64,000 bases of DNA from Paracoccaceae bacterium (lineage in GTDB: Bacteria; Pseudomonadota; Alphaproteobacteria; Rhodobacterales; Rhodobacteraceae): positions 21,312 through 85,311 of the forward strand of contig JAGQRV010000007.1 of the NCBI GenBank assembly GCA_020425125.1, given 5' to 3'. The position numbers and the translations under genes are program-made. Shown one piece after another: positions 7,758-18,921 of this stretch (positions are counted from its first letter, which is position 1; each line of letters begins with the position of its first letter). Under the pieces are notes generated by a model that made no database searches, was not told the DNA's origin, and was given only the letters and a program-made list of their open reading frames with translations.

Positions 7758-8806
7758 GCGCGCGGGAGCGGGTCTATCTGGACTGGAACGCGACCGCTCC
7801 GCTGCGTCCCGAGGCCCGGGCGGCGATGATCGCGGCGATGGACGCGGTCGGGAATCCGTCCTCGGTTCATGCGGAGGGGCGGGCGGCAGCGGCGATCGTG
7901 GCGAAGGCGCGGGCGCAGGTGGCCGAGGCGTTCGGCGCCCTGGGCTCGGATGTGATCTTCACCTCGGGCGCGACCGAGGCGGCGGCGCTGGCGCTTGCGG
8001 GGCGCGCCCTGCACGGCGCGGCGATCGAGCATGACGCGGTCCATGCCTGGACGACCGCCGATCTCGCGGTCGGCCGCGATGGCCAGGTGGCGGTGGGCGA
8101 TCCGGGCTGCAGCACGCTTCAGGCGGCGAACAGCGAGACCGGGGTGGTGCAGGTGCTGCCTGAAGGGCTGGCGGTGGCCGACTTCACCCAGGCCTTCGGC
8201 AAGCTGCCGGTCGGGTTCGACTGGTCCGGGGTCGAGATGGGGCTGATTTCCGCCCACAAAATCGGCGGGCCGAAAGGCGTCGGTGCCCTCGTGGTGCGGC
8301 GCGGGATCGACGTCGCGGCGCAGATCCGGGGCGGCGGACAGGAGATGGGGCGCCGGTCGGGAACCGAAAACGTGATCGGCATTGCCGGATTCGGGGCCGC
8401 GGCCGAAGCGGCACAGCGGGATCTGGCCGACGGGCTCTGGAACGGTGTGGCCGAACTTAGAAAAGTTCTAGAATCAGGATTGGCCTCCACGGCAAAAGAG
8501 ACTATTTTTGTCGGGAAAGACGCGGACCGGCTCCCCAACACGTGCTGCGTGATCGCGCCCGGATGGAAGGGCGAGACGCAGGTGATGGCGATGGATCTGG
8601 CCGGCTTTGCGGTTTCTGCGGGATCGGCCTGTTCGTCGGGCAAGGTCCGGGAAAGCCGGGTGCTGCGGGCCATGGGCCACGCGCCGGACGAAGCGGGATG
8701 CGCGATCCGCATCTCGATCGGCCCGGATACGACGGAAGACCAGTGCCTCCGATTTGTCGAGGTCTGGGGCAGGGCTTACGGCCGGATCCGGCAACGCGCA
8801 GCGTAG
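7754..8806 (+). CDS. cysteine desulfurase (NifS/IscS-like)
   Basis: A 350-residue PLP enzyme that takes sulfur from cysteine as a persulfide for Fe-S cluster building. It starts [20 protein letters not shown], overlapping the iscR stop. The PLP lysine is Lys169 in [14 protein letters not shown] and the persulfide-carrying cysteine is Cys293 in [19 protein letters not shown] and the C-terminal [12 protein letters not shown] also fit class-I (NifS/IscS) desulfurases. It is somewhat shorter than E. coli IscS (404 residues), with a compact middle segment. A second desulfurase of the SufS class closes the operon, so the two may divide labour: this one for general sulfur transfer, SufS for the SufBCD scaffold. 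That division is inference. Confidence 0.9.
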   Translation: MSARERVYLDWNATAPLRPEARAAMIAAMDAVGNPSSVHAEGRAAAAIVAKARAQVAEAFGALGSDVIFTSGATEAAALALAGRALHGAAIEHDAVHAWTTADLAVGRDGQVAVGDPGCSTLQAANSETGVVQVLPEGLAVADFTQAFGKLPVGFDWSGVEMGLISAHKIGGPKGVGALVVRRGIDVAAQIRGGGQEMGRRSGTENVIGIAGFGAAAEAAQRDLADGLWNGVAELRKVLESGLASTAKETIFVGKDADRLPNTCCVIAPGWKGETQVMAMDLAGFAVSAGSACSSGKVRESRVLRAMGHAPDEAGCAIRISIGPDTTEDQCLRFVEVWGRAYGRIRQRAA

Positions 8807-8897
8807 GCCGGGTGCCGGACCGACAGAGAATTTGTCCGCGCGGCGTGTGCGGCAGGTGCAACCGCGTCACGGACGCGAGGACGAGGATGGAACGCCG

Positions 8898-10457
8898 ATG
8901 ACTGCCTTCGACAAAGCCGAGATCCGGGAGGGCGTGGACCGCGAGACCATCGAGACCGTGCAGTCGATGGCCGGCAAGTACAAGTATGGCTGGGAAACCG
9001 AGATCGAGACCGATTTCGCACCCAAGGGTGTGTCGGAAGAGATCGTGCGGCTGATCTCGGCCAAGAACGGCGAGCCCGAATGGATGACCGAATGGCGGCT
9101 CAAGGCCTTCGCGCGCTGGCAACAGATGGACGAGCCGAGCTGGGCGATGGTGCATTATCCGCCCATCGACTATCAGGACCAGTATTACTACGCCCGTCCG
9201 AAGAGCTTCGACAAGCGCCCGAAATCGCTGGACGAGGTCGATCCGGCACTGCTGGCCACGTATGAAAAGCTCGGGATTCCGCTGAAGGAGCAGATGATCC
9301 TCGCCGGCGTCGAGGGCACGGCCGACACGGCGCCCCAGGATGCGGTAGGAGAGCTGGCGGCGACGGCCGGCACGGGGCGCAAGGTTGCGGTGGACGCGGT
9401 CTTCGACTCGGTTTCGGTCGGGACCACCTTCCAGAAGGAGCTGGAAAAGGCCGGCGTGATCTTCTGCCCGATCTCGGAGGCGATCCGGGAGCATCCTGAT
9501 CTGGTGAAGAAGTATCTGGGCTCGGTCGTGCCGGTCTCGGACAACTTCTTCGCGACGCTCAACTCGGCCGTCTTCTCGGACGGCTCGTTCGTGTATGTGC
9601 CGCCGGGCGTGCGCTGCCCGATGGAACTGAGCACCTATTTCCGCATCAATGCCGAGAACACCGGCCAGTTCGAACGCACCCTGATCATCGCCGACAAGGG
9701 CAGCTATGTGAGCTACCTCGAAGGCTGCACGGCGCCCAAGCGCGACACGACGCAGCTTCATGCCGCGGTGGTCGAGATCATCGCCGAGGAAGACGCCGAG
9801 GTGAAGTATTCGACGGTGCAGAACTGGTTCCCCGGCGACGAGAACGGCAAGGGCGGCATCTTCAACTTCGTCACCAAGCGCGCCGACTGCCGGGGCGACC
9901 GGTCGAAGGTGATGTGGACCCAGGTCGAGACCGGATCCGCGGTCACATGGAAGTACCCGTCCTGCATCCTGCGCGGCAACGAGAGTCAGGGCGAGTTCTA
10001 TTCCATCGCCATCACCAACAACTACCAGCAGGCCGATACCGGCACCAAGATGATCCACCTCGGCAAGAATACCCGCAGCCGGATCGTGTCGAAGGGGATC
10101 AGTGCAGGCAAGGCGCAGAACACCTATCGCGGCCTTGTCTCGGTGCATCCGAAGGCGAGCCACAGCCGGAACTACACCCAGTGCGACAGCCTGCTGATCG
10201 GTTCGGACTGCGGTGCGCATACCGTTCCCTATATCGAGGTGAAGAACAATTCCTCGCGCGTGGAGCACGAGGCGACCACGTCGAAGGTGGACGATGATCA
10301 GCTCTTCTATTGCCGGAGCCGGGGCATGGACGAGGAGGAAGCGGTGGCACTGGTGGTCAACGGCTTCTGCAAGGAGGTGCTGCAGGCGCTGCCGATGGAA
10401 TTCGCCATGGAGGCGCAGCAGCTTGTCGCCATCAGCCTGGAGGGGAGCGTGGGATGA
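8898..10457 (+). CDS. sufB: Fe-S cluster assembly scaffold subunit SufB
   Basis: A 519-residue core subunit of the SufBCD scaffold, on which Fe-S clusters are built in the cytoplasm. The N-terminal [38 protein letters not shown] and [13 protein letters not shown] are SufB hallmarks. The C-terminal block [20 protein letters not shown] contains Cys438, equivalent to the essential cysteine (Cys405) of E. coli SufB, followed by [19 protein letters not shown]. The ATG at 8898 is preferred: it begins the family's N-terminus, has a GAGG-type site upstream, and is preceded by a five-codon mini-frame (ATG at 8887 to TGA) that might couple translation. The stop overlaps the start of the next gene by ATGA. 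Confidence 0.97.
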   Translation: MTAFDKAEIREGVDRETIETVQSMAGKYKYGWETEIETDFAPKGVSEEIVRLISAKNGEPEWMTEWRLKAFARWQQMDEPSWAMVHYPPIDYQDQYYYARPKSFDKRPKSLDEVDPALLATYEKLGIPLKEQMILAGVEGTADTAPQDAVGELAATAGTGRKVAVDAVFDSVSVGTTFQKELEKAGVIFCPISEAIREHPDLVKKYLGSVVPVSDNFFATLNSAVFSDGSFVYVPPGVRCPMELSTYFRINAENTGQFERTLIIADKGSYVSYLEGCTAPKRDTTQLHAAVVEIIAEEDAEVKYSTVQNWFPGDENGKGGIFNFVTKRADCRGDRSKVMWTQVETGSAVTWKYPSCILRGNESQGEFYSIAITNNYQQADTGTKMIHLGKNTRSRIVSKGISAGKAQNTYRGLVSVHPKASHSRNYTQCDSLLIGSDCGAHTVPYIEVKNNSSRVEHEATTSKVDDDQLFYCRSRGMDEEEAVALVVNGFCKEVLQALPMEFAMEAQQLVAISLEGSVG

Positions 10458-10777
10458 AACCTGTGGTCTTGTTGGTCGGGCGGCTGCCCGGAATCGTCGG
10501 TCACCTGGCCGATCAGCTGGAAGATCTGCCGATCCGGTGGCTCGGCGCGCATAACCGCGAAGAGGTTGCGCGGCAGCTTGCGGACGAGCCGGGAATCGAA
10601 TGCGTCGTGGTCGGCGCGGGGCTGGACGACGCGGTCCGAGGCGAGCTTGTCGGCGTGATCGCGGAGGCCCGGCCCGATCTGACGATCCATCTGAAGGACC
10701 GCAGTTCGGGGCCGCAAGGGATGGCGCCGTTCGTGCGCCGTGTCGTTGCGGCAATGGTTCTGAAGGAGCCGGTGTGA
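10454..10777 (+). CDS. small conserved-looking protein in the suf operon
   Basis: A 107-residue protein translated through an ATGA overlap with sufB. It alternates beta and alpha segments ([59 protein letters not shown]), like a response-regulator receiver or Rossmann-like three-layer fold. I see no phospho-acceptor aspartate pattern or nucleotide-binding loop. Codon use matches its neighbours, and the double overlap argues that it is a real gene. Rhodobacteraceae suf operons often carry an unnamed small gene after sufB, and this is probably that gene. Function unknown; a regulatory or accessory role in cluster assembly is inferred from position only. Confidence 0.75.
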   Translation: MKPVVLLVGRLPGIVGHLADQLEDLPIRWLGAHNREEVARQLADEPGIECVVVGAGLDDAVRGELVGVIAEARPDLTIHLKDRSSGPQGMAPFVRRVVAAMVLKEPV

Positions 10778-10857
10778 CATCTGCGGTGCCGTTCCGTACG
10801 GGCCAGGCCTGGCCGGATGCGGCACCGAGCATGGCAGTTGGCGAGTTGACGTCATGA
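10774..10857 (+). CDS. possible 27-residue ORF coupled on both sides
   Basis: A GTG at 10774 overlaps the upstream stop (GTGA), and the frame ends in TGA at 10855-10857, which overlaps the ATG of the next gene (ATGA). The peptide would be [20 protein letters not shown] plus a short tail. It could be a real microprotein, a translation-coupling bridge that carries ribosomes to the downstream gene, or chance. There is no Shine-Dalgarno of its own beyond AAGGAG about eight bases upstream (10763-10768), which is in fact well placed. Confidence 0.35.
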   Translation: MTSAVPFRTGQAWPDAAPSMAVGELTS

Positions 10858-11267
10858 ACCCCTATATCGCCCCGATCCTGATGCTGGGCGCGTCGAATGT
10901 CTTCATGACCTTCGCGTGGTACGGGCATCTCAAGGTGAAGGCGGCGCCGCTGATCGCGATCATCCTGGTGAGCTGGGCGATTGCCTTCTTCGAATACTGC
11001 CTTGCGGTTCCGGCGAACCGGATCGGCGCGCAGGTCTACACCCCGGCGCAGCTGAAAACGATCCAGGAGGTGATGACGCTGACAGTCTTCGTCGGCTTCT
11101 CGGCCTTCTACCTGAAGCAGGCGATCAGCTGGCAGGTCCTGCTGGGATTCGCCTTCATCGCGGTGGGATCGGCGCTGGTCTTCTTCGCGCCGGGCAAGCC
11201 GATCCTCGTCCATCCGTCCGCGGCGCATGCCGGCCCGACGGCCGCGCAGGAACAGCGCGTGCCATGA
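10854..11267 (+). CDS. DMT-family inner-membrane protein (DUF486)
   Basis: A 137-residue membrane protein with four predicted helices, matching the DUF486 branch of the drug/metabolite transporter clan. Characteristic stretches are [39 protein letters not shown] and the loop [20 protein letters not shown]. Family members are about 115 residues; the extra C-terminal ~20 residues ([17 protein letters not shown]) are disordered-looking. It is translationally coupled on both sides by ATGA overlaps, so it belongs to the suf transcript. Its substrate is unknown; a link to metal or sulfur handling is only positional inference. Confidence 0.85.
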   Translation: MNPYIAPILMLGASNVFMTFAWYGHLKVKAAPLIAIILVSWAIAFFEYCLAVPANRIGAQVYTPAQLKTIQEVMTLTVFVGFSAFYLKQAISWQVLLGFAFIAVGSALVFFAPGKPILVHPSAAHAGPTAAQEQRVP

Positions 11268-11290
11268 ACACTCCCTGGGGAGCCAGACCG

Positions 11291-11602
11291 ATGATCGTGA
11301 CAACGACGCCGAACGTCGAAGGGCACCGGATCACCGCCTATCATGGTGTGGTCGTGGGCGAGGCGATCCTGGGCGCGAACGTGTTCCGCGACATCTTCGC
11401 GGGAATCACCGACATCATCGGCGGACGCTCCGCGGCCTACGAGGCGAGCCTGGGCGAGGCCCGGGAGACGGCCCTGCGCGAGCTCGAGGAGCGCGCGGCG
11501 AAGGTGGGCGGCAATGCCGTGGTGGGCGTCGATCTGGATTATGAAGTGGTCAACAACATGCTGATGGTCTCGGCGTCGGGCACGGCGGTCACGCTGGACT
11601 AA
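11291..11602 (+). CDS. YbjQ family protein (DUF74)
   Basis: A ~103-residue protein of the YbjQ/DUF74 family, pentameric dodecin-like folds sometimes called heavy-metal-binding domain proteins. Family features are [20 protein letters not shown], the loop [20 protein letters not shown], and [20 protein letters not shown] near the C-terminus. I place the start at ATG 11291, where the family begins and where GGGGAG (11277-11282) is well spaced. An ATG at 11264 overlapping the upstream stop (ATGA) would add nine residues. The gene lies between the DMT-like gene and sufC. A role in metal or redox homeostasis is suggested by company, not shown. Confidence 0.88.
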   Translation: MIVTTTPNVEGHRITAYHGVVVGEAILGANVFRDIFAGITDIIGGRSAAYEASLGEARETALRELEERAAKVGGNAVVGVDLDYEVVNNMLMVSASGTAVTLD

Positions 11603-11642
11603 CCCGGACGGCGCGGGACATCACGGGATACGAGGGAAAAAG

Positions 11643-12394
<752 letters not shown>

Positions 12395-12398
<4 letters not shown>

Positions 12399-13693
12399 TG
12401 GCGCTGGCCGAACAGAGGAAGCTCGACGCGCTGGACGAGCGGCTGGCGGCGCTGGGCCGGCCTCCATCGGGCGGCTGCCTCGGCCCGGCGCGCGAGGCTG
12501 CGCTGGCGCGGTTGCGCGCGATGGGATTGCCGGGGCGGCGCGACGAGTACTGGAAATTCACTCGCCCGGACACGCTCAACGCCCCCGAGGCGCAGGAGGC
12601 GGCCGTCTTCGTGGCCAGCGAGACGCAGCTTTTCGGCGAGATCGATCGGGTGAAGCTGGTCTTCGTCGACGGCGTCTTCGATGCCGAGGCGTCCGACGAC
12701 CCGGTGCTGGGCGGCGTCACCATCGAGCGGCTCGAAGAGGTTGCGACGCGGGACATCCACTGGGCGAAGGACCTTTACGGCGTGCTTGAAGCGCGCGGTC
12801 AGGATCCGGTGGCCCGGCCGCTGGCGGCGCTCAACACCGCCTATGCGCGGGACGGCGTTGCGATCCACGTCACCGGGAAGGCGGAAAAGCCGATCGCGCT
12901 GATCTACTGGCACCGCAACACGCGCTCCGACGCGGTGCTGCACAATGTCGTCCGGCTCGATCCCGGCGCGGAACTGACGCTTCTGGAGAACGGCCCGGCC
13001 GCAGCCCGGTTCAACAAGGTTCTCGAAGTCGACGTGGGCGCCGGCGCGGCCTTCCACCATGTCCGCGCCCAGGGCCGCGACCACGAACGCCGTGCCGCGA
13101 CGCACATCTTCGCGCGCGTGGACGAGGGTGCGGTGTTCAAGACCTTCACGCTGACCGCCAACGGGGTGCTGACCCGGAACGAATGCGTGGTGGAGATCGT
13201 CGGCGACAATGCCGTTGCGCATGTCGCGGGCGCCTGCGTCGGCGACGGCGACTTCCACCATGACGACACCGTGTTCATCACCCACGACGCGCTGTCCTGC
13301 GAAAGCCGGCAGGTGTTCAAGAAGGTGCTCAGGAACGGCGCGACCGGCGTCTTTCAGGGCAAGATCCTGGTGAAGCCCGGCGCGCAGAAGACGGACGGCT
13401 ACCAGATCAGCCAGTCGCTGCTGCTGGATGGCGACAGCCAGTTCCTCGCCAAACCGGAGCTTGAGATCTATGCCGATGACGTCGCCTGCTCGCACGGCTC
13501 GACCTCGGGGGCGATCGACGAGGACGCGCTGTTCTACCTGCGCGCCCGCGGCGTCCCGCGTGCCGAGGCGACCGACCTGCTGACCCTCGCCTTCCTGGCC
13601 GAGGCGATCGAGGAGATCGAGAATCCGGCACTGCGCGCCGACATCCACGGGCGGCTGGAAGGCTGGCTGGCGCGGCGGCGCAAGACCGGATGA
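12395..13693 (+). CDS. sufD: Fe-S cluster assembly subunit SufD
   Basis: A 432-residue partner of SufB in the scaffold. The N-terminal half is less conserved (GLPGRRDEYWKFTRPDTLNA). The C-terminal beta-helix carries the SufB/SufD family features: DDTVFITHDALSCESRQVFK, GVFQGKILVKPGAQKTDGYQ, and CSHGSTSGAIDEDALFYLRA, where the histidine corresponds to the one needed in E. coli SufD. The double ATG at 12395/12398 is preceded by AAGGAGG, an optimal site within the end of sufC. The stop is coupled to the next gene. Confidence 0.96.
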
Positions 13694-14202
13694 GCCTGAC
13701 GGCCGACCTGCTGGCAAGCTACCGCGCGCCTCGGCGCGTCCTGCGCCGGCATCTGGCGCGCGGCGCCACCGAAGGGCGGGCGCTGATGTTTCTGATGCTC
13801 GGCTGCGCACTGGTCTTCGTGGCGCAATGGCCGCGGCTGATGCGGGAGGCCGAGTTGGACCCTGCAGTGCCGCTGGACGCACGAATGGCCGGCGCCTTTT
13901 TCGGCTGGCTCTGCCTCGCGCCGCTGCTGTTCTATGCCCTGGCGGCGGCAAGCCATCTGGTGGCGCAAGTCATCGGCGGGCGGGGAAGCTGGTTCGCCGC
14001 AAGGCTCGCGCTGTTCTGGGCGCTGCTTGCGGTCAGCCCGGTGGTCCTGGCGCAGGGGCTCGCGGCGGGGTTTCTGGACGATGGCGCGGCGATGGCGGGC
14101 TTGGGGATCGTGACCCTTGGCATTTTCCTTTATCTCTGGTTTGCGGGCCTTGCGGAGGCCGAGCGCGGGGCCGGGGCTGGTCCCGCTGCGCAACGGGGAT
14201 GA
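13690..14202 (+). CDS. YIP1-like inner-membrane protein (first copy)
   Basis: A 170-residue membrane protein with four to five predicted helices (ALMFLMLGCALVFVAQWP, AFFGWLCLAPLLFYALAAAS, RLALFWALLAVSPVVLAQGL, GIVTLGIFLYLWFAGLAEAE). The pattern resembles the YIP1/Yip1-domain proteins seen in alphaproteobacterial suf operons. Its start overlaps the sufD stop by ATGA, so it is translated with the suf genes. No catalytic motif is visible. A second protein of similar architecture follows directly, and the pair may act together; function unknown. Confidence 0.72.
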   Translation: MSLTADLLASYRAPRRVLRRHLARGATEGRALMFLMLGCALVFVAQWPRLMREAELDPAVPLDARMAGAFFGWLCLAPLLFYALAAASHLVAQVIGGRGSWFAARLALFWALLAVSPVVLAQGLAAGFLDDGAAMAGLGIVTLGIFLYLWFAGLAEAERGAGAGPAAQRG

Positions 14203-14212
14203 CGGACGAGTG

Positions 14213-14829
14213 ATGAATACGCGCGAGATGGATTTCACTTTTCAGGGTCTCATTTCGGCCGCGATCGCGACCGTGCGCCAGCCGCAGCAGGGGGCCGAGA
14301 CGGTGCTGGCGCAGCGGCTGCCGGTGCCGGTCCTGTGGACGATGCTGGCGGCGGTCGTGGCGGTCTCGGTGGTGCTGGCCGAAGGCAGCCTGCTGCTGAT
14401 CACCGCCGGGGCCGATCTCGACAATGCCTATCTCGCCAATCCGCTGGGCATGTTCGCGGTCCAGTATGCGCTGCTGGCGGTGATGGTGCTGGCGACCGAC
14501 CGGATCGGGCGGGCGATGGGCGGCGCGGGCGACTTCGCCGGCGCGCTGGCCGTGGTGACCTGGCTGCAATTCGTGATGGCCTGCCTGCAGGTGGTCCAGA
14601 CCGTCACCCTGTTCATCGCCCCACCGATCGCCGACCTGCTCGGAATTGCGGGCCTGGTCCTGTTTCTCTGGCTCTTCACCAACTTCGTTGCGGTGCTGCA
14701 CAAGTTCCGGTCGCTGGGCATGGTCTTCGTGATGATCGTGCTGACGACCTTCGGCATTGCCCTGGTGCTCAGTCTGGCCCTGACAATGCTCGGCGTGACC
14801 GTGCCGGCCGGTCTTGAAGGAGGCTCGTG

Positions 14830-14830
<1 letters not shown>
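14213..14830 (+). CDS. YIP1-family inner-membrane protein (second copy)
   Basis: A 205-residue protein with a cytoplasmic N-terminus and about five membrane helices (VLWTMLAAVVAVSVVLAEGS, LGMFAVQYALLAVMVLATDR, LAVVTWLQFVMACLQVVQTV, LLGIAGLVLFLWLFTNFVAV, GMVFVMIVLTTFGIALVLSL). The TWLQFVMACLQ and FVAVLHKFRSLG segments are typical of bacterial YIP1-family proteins. It starts 10 bases after the first copy and ends in an overlap with sufS. Two membrane proteins inside an otherwise soluble Fe-S assembly operon are notable. A role in placing the machinery at the membrane is possible but not supported by any motif. Confidence 0.75.
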
Positions 14831-16062
<1,232 letters not shown>

Positions 16063-16134
16063 GTTGCGGCCGTGATCAACGTGCCAAAGACGCCGTAATC
16101 TATTCTGTAGGAAGAGGGGGGCGCGCCAACAATC

Positions 16135-16293
16135 CTAGACCCTGCAGTGTAGCTCGCGCAGAAGCATCTTGCGCGATGCAATGATGAGGCGTCCGCCATC
16201 ACTTGTGACTTTGACGACTCCCGTCAAACCCACGAAGTCGCCAGTCTTGGTGTCAGGTATTGTTGGATAGTCCGACAGAATCTCGCAATGAAT
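16135..16293 (-). pseudogene. start-less open frame, probable gene remnant
   Basis: Overlapping the 3' end of the gene at 16253-16807 in another frame is an open stretch of 52 codons ending in TAG. Its translation includes IPDTKTGDFVGLTGVVKVTS and then DGGRLIIASRKMLLRELHCR, which reads like the C-terminal beta-rich end of a real protein. No ATG, GTG or TTG with a ribosome site opens it at the proper place; the first GTG would give only 32 residues. It may be the remnant of a displaced gene, or the upstream gene may once have continued into it through a frameshift. I could not assign a family. Confidence 0.4.
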
Positions 16294-16807
16294 TCATTAC
16301 TGAAAGATATGCTTTATCAAACTCGCTGTCGATCGGTAGGTCCGTGAGGTCAAACATTTCGTCGAACGACGGCTCCCATGCATACTTTGAGTGCTCCCGT
16401 CTGTCGCCCCAATAGTTCAAGATTGCGCTCCTGATGAGTGCATCTTTTCCGTGCCGGGTATAGGTCCGAAAGGCCAAGTGGATGAATTTGTCGTACTTTT
16501 CGTAGAATTCGTCGGACAGAAGATGTCTGTAGATGTTCACATTCTTGTCTAAGTTTCTTTTTGTATTGATCATGTCCGACGGCGATATCTCTTTCCAATA
16601 TCCGAGAAATCTGCAAAAGCAATAAACCTTGTTGAGGTCAGGAGCAACGTCGTCATATATCGCGATGCGTTTTTCTATTATCTTTCTGTTCTGCCATTGG
16701 GCGTCATCAATGCTCTTTAATCTCTGATTTAAGAAGTAACCTAAAACGACCACAGAAATCGAAGTGAACAAGCCGATGCCAAGCTTTGCCAGTTCCAGAT
16801 AGAGCAT
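16253..16807 (-). CDS. orphan membrane-anchored protein in an AT-rich island
   Basis: A 184-residue protein with one N-terminal membrane helix (residues ~8-27, GIGLFTSISVVVLGYFLNQR) followed by a soluble, mainly helical part rich in Tyr, Lys, Asp and Asn (RKIIEKRIAIYDDVAPDLNK, EFYEKYDKFIHLAFRTYTRH). Base composition is very different from its neighbours: the 60-base lines at 16501, 16561 and 16681 contain only 23, 25 and 23 G+C, against roughly 40 per line around it. That marks recent acquisition. The ATG at 16807 lies 12 bases past the parE stop, with GGAAAAG upstream, so it may be read through from parE. I do not recognise a family. Small single-helix proteins of this shape occur in mobile and defence contexts, but nothing here proves such a role. 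Confidence 0.7.
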   Translation of the reverse strand: MLYLELAKLGIGLFTSISVVVLGYFLNQRLKSIDDAQWQNRKIIEKRIAIYDDVAPDLNKVYCFCRFLGYWKEISPSDMINTKRNLDKNVNIYRHLLSDEFYEKYDKFIHLAFRTYTRHGKDALIRSAILNYWGDRREHSKYAWEPSFDEMFDLTDLPIDSEFDKAYLSVMNSLRDSVGLSNNT

Positions 16808-16818
16808 AGTCTTTTCCA

Positions 16819-18783
16819 CTACACGTCCAGTTCCTCCACGAACTTCGCGTTGTCCTGGATGTATTCGAACCGCTTCTCCGGGCGCTTGCCCATCAGCCGG
16901 TCGACCAGGTCGTCGGTCTCGCCCGGTTCCTCGTCGTCGATGGCGACGCGGATCAGCTTGCGGGTGGCGGGGTTCATCGTGGTGTCCTTGAGGTCCTTGG
17001 CGTCCATCTCGCCGAGGCCCTTGAACCGGCTCACGTCGATCTTGCCCTTGCCGCCAAGACCCTTCGCCAGCCACGCGTCGCGTTCGGTCTCGTCCAGGCA
17101 ATAGACCCGGTTCGCGCCCTGGGTCAGCCGGTAGAGCGGCGGGCAGGCGAGGTAGAGGTGCCCGTGGTCGATCAGCGGCCGCATCTGGCTGAAGAAGAAG
17201 GTCATCAGCAGAGAGGCGATATGCGCCCCGTCGACGTCCGCGTCGGTCATGATGATGACCTTTTCGTAGCGCAGGTCGTCGACGCGGAACTTGGTTCCCA
17301 TGCCGACGCCGAGCGCCTGGCAGATGTCCGAGATCTCGGCATTCTGGCCCAGCTTCGCCGAGGCCGCGCCGAGCACGTTCAGCACCTTGCCGCGCAGCGG
17401 CAGTAGCGCCTGGATCCGGCGGTCGCGCGCCATCTTGGCCGAACCGCCGGCGCTGTCGCCTTCGACGATGAAGATCTCGGTCCCGTCCCGCGCCTGTGCC
17501 GAACAATCGACGAGCTTGCCGGGGAGGCGCAGCTTCTTGGTGGCGGACTTGCGTTCGGTCTCCTTCTCGGCCCTGCGGCGCAGCCGCTCCTCGGCGCGCA
17601 GGACCAGGAAGTCGAGGATCGCGCCGGCCGACTTGGTGTCGGTGGCCAGCCAGTGGTCGAAATGGTCGCGCACCGCACCCTCGACCAGCCGTGCGGCGTC
17701 CGCGGTGGCCAGCCGGTCCTTGGTCTGGCCGACGAATTCGGGATCCCGGATGAAGCACGAGACCAGGGCGCAACCGCCCGAGACCAGATCCTCGCGCGTG
17801 ATGTTGGCCGCTTTCCGGTTGTTGGCCAGTTCCCCGTAGGCGCGGATGCCCTTCAGGATCGCGGACCAGAAGCCCTGTTCGTGCGTGCCGCCCTCGGGCG
17901 TCGGGATGGTGTTGCAGTAGGAATGGATGAAGCCGTCGCGCTGGGGCGTCCAGTTGATCGCCCATTCGACCGAGCCGGGGACATTGAAGCGGGTCTCGAA
18001 CGAGACCTTCCCCGCGAACGGGCGATCCGCATAGGTCAGGGCCTTGCCAAGGCTGTCGCCGAGGAAATCGGCCAGGCCGCCGGGAAAGTGGAAGACCGCC
18101 TCGACCGGCGTCTCGCCGTCATCGACGCGGGATCTCCAGCGGATCTCGACGCCCGAGAACAGGTAAGCCTTGGACCGGGCCATGCGGAACAGCCGCGCGG
18201 GTTTGAGGGTCTGATGGCCGAAGATCTCGGCGTCGGGATGGAAGGTGACGGTGGTGCCGCGGCGGTTCGGCGCCGGGCCGATCTCGGCCAGCTTGCCCTG
18301 CGGGATGCCGCGGGAGAACTCCTGGGCATAGAGGGTCCGGTTTCGCGCAACCTCGACCCGCAGGTGATCCGAAAGCGCGTTGACAACCGAAACGCCGACG
18401 CCGTGCAGCCCGCCCGACGTCTCGTAGGCTTTGCCCGAGAACTTGCCGCCGGCATGGAGGATGCAGAGGATCACTTCGAGCGCGGACTTGTCGGGAAATT
18501 TCGGATGCGGGTCCACCGGCATGCCGCGGCCGTTGTCTCGAATGGTGACGGAATGGTCCTCGTGAAGCTCGATCTCGATCCGCGTGGCGTGGCCGGCGAC
18601 GGCTTCGTCCATGGCGTTGTCGAGCACCTCGGCCACGAGATGGTGCAGCGCGCGTTCGTCCGTACCGCCGATATACATGCCCGGGCGCTTGCGGACCGGT
18701 TCCAGTCCCTCCAGCACCTCGATGGACGCGGCATCATAGGCGGTGTCGGCGGCGGAAGCGCCGGAGAGGAGGTCGTCGGCCAT
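16819..18783 (-). CDS. parE: DNA topoisomerase IV subunit B
   Basis: The 654-residue ATPase subunit of topoisomerase IV, which with ParC decatenates daughter chromosomes. GHKL ATPase motifs are EVLDNAMDEAVAGHA, RDNGRGMPVD and GGLHGVGVSVVNALS. The TOPRIM domain has IFIVEGDSAGGSAKMARDR and IIMTDADVDGAHIASLL (metal-binding DxD). The C-terminal block SRFKGLGEMDAKDLKDTTMN is also present. KKLRLPGKLVDCS and the total length point to ParE rather than the longer GyrB. The start MADDLLSGASAADTAYDAAS fits rhodobacterial ParE. The gene appears intact and is divergent from the secreted protein at 18922. Confidence 0.95.
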   Translation of the reverse strand: MADDLLSGASAADTAYDAASIEVLEGLEPVRKRPGMYIGGTDERALHHLVAEVLDNAMDEAVAGHATRIEIELHEDHSVTIRDNGRGMPVDPHPKFPDKSALEVILCILHAGGKFSGKAYETSGGLHGVGVSVVNALSDHLRVEVARNRTLYAQEFSRGIPQGKLAEIGPAPNRRGTTVTFHPDAEIFGHQTLKPARLFRMARSKAYLFSGVEIRWRSRVDDGETPVEAVFHFPGGLADFLGDSLGKALTYADRPFAGKVSFETRFNVPGSVEWAINWTPQRDGFIHSYCNTIPTPEGGTHEQGFWSAILKGIRAYGELANNRKAANITREDLVSGGCALVSCFIRDPEFVGQTKDRLATADAARLVEGAVRDHFDHWLATDTKSAGAILDFLVLRAEERLRRRAEKETERKSATKKLRLPGKLVDCSAQARDGTEIFIVEGDSAGGSAKMARDRRIQALLPLRGKVLNVLGAASAKLGQNAEISDICQALGVGMGTKFRVDDLRYEKVIIMTDADVDGAHIASLLMTFFFSQMRPLIDHGHLYLACPPLYRLTQGANRVYCLDETERDAWLAKGLGGKGKIDVSRFKGLGEMDAKDLKDTTMNPATRKLIRVAIDDEEPGETDDLVDRLMGKRPEKRFEYIQDNAKFVEELDV

Positions 18784-18921
18784 GGTACTGCTCGTTCTTG
18801 GTCGAATTGACCGATCCTAGCGCGGGGCAGGCAGGCGGGCAATGTGGGTGCGCAGAAAGCTTGCGTGCTGCCGAAGCATGTGCCACCAAATGTGGTGAAA
18901 AAAAGAACACGAGCAGTAGAC

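Noticed and set aside
8502..11303. 933-codon open frame on the minus strand
   Set aside because: It runs antisense through the desulfurase and sufB, is arginine/histidine-rich, lacks a ribosome site and matches no family. It is a by-product of high GC.
16253..17965. 570-codon frame extending the AT-rich orphan gene upstream into parE
   Set aside because: The upstream two thirds is a shadow of parE in another frame. Only the part from ATG 16807 has its own composition and a plausible start.
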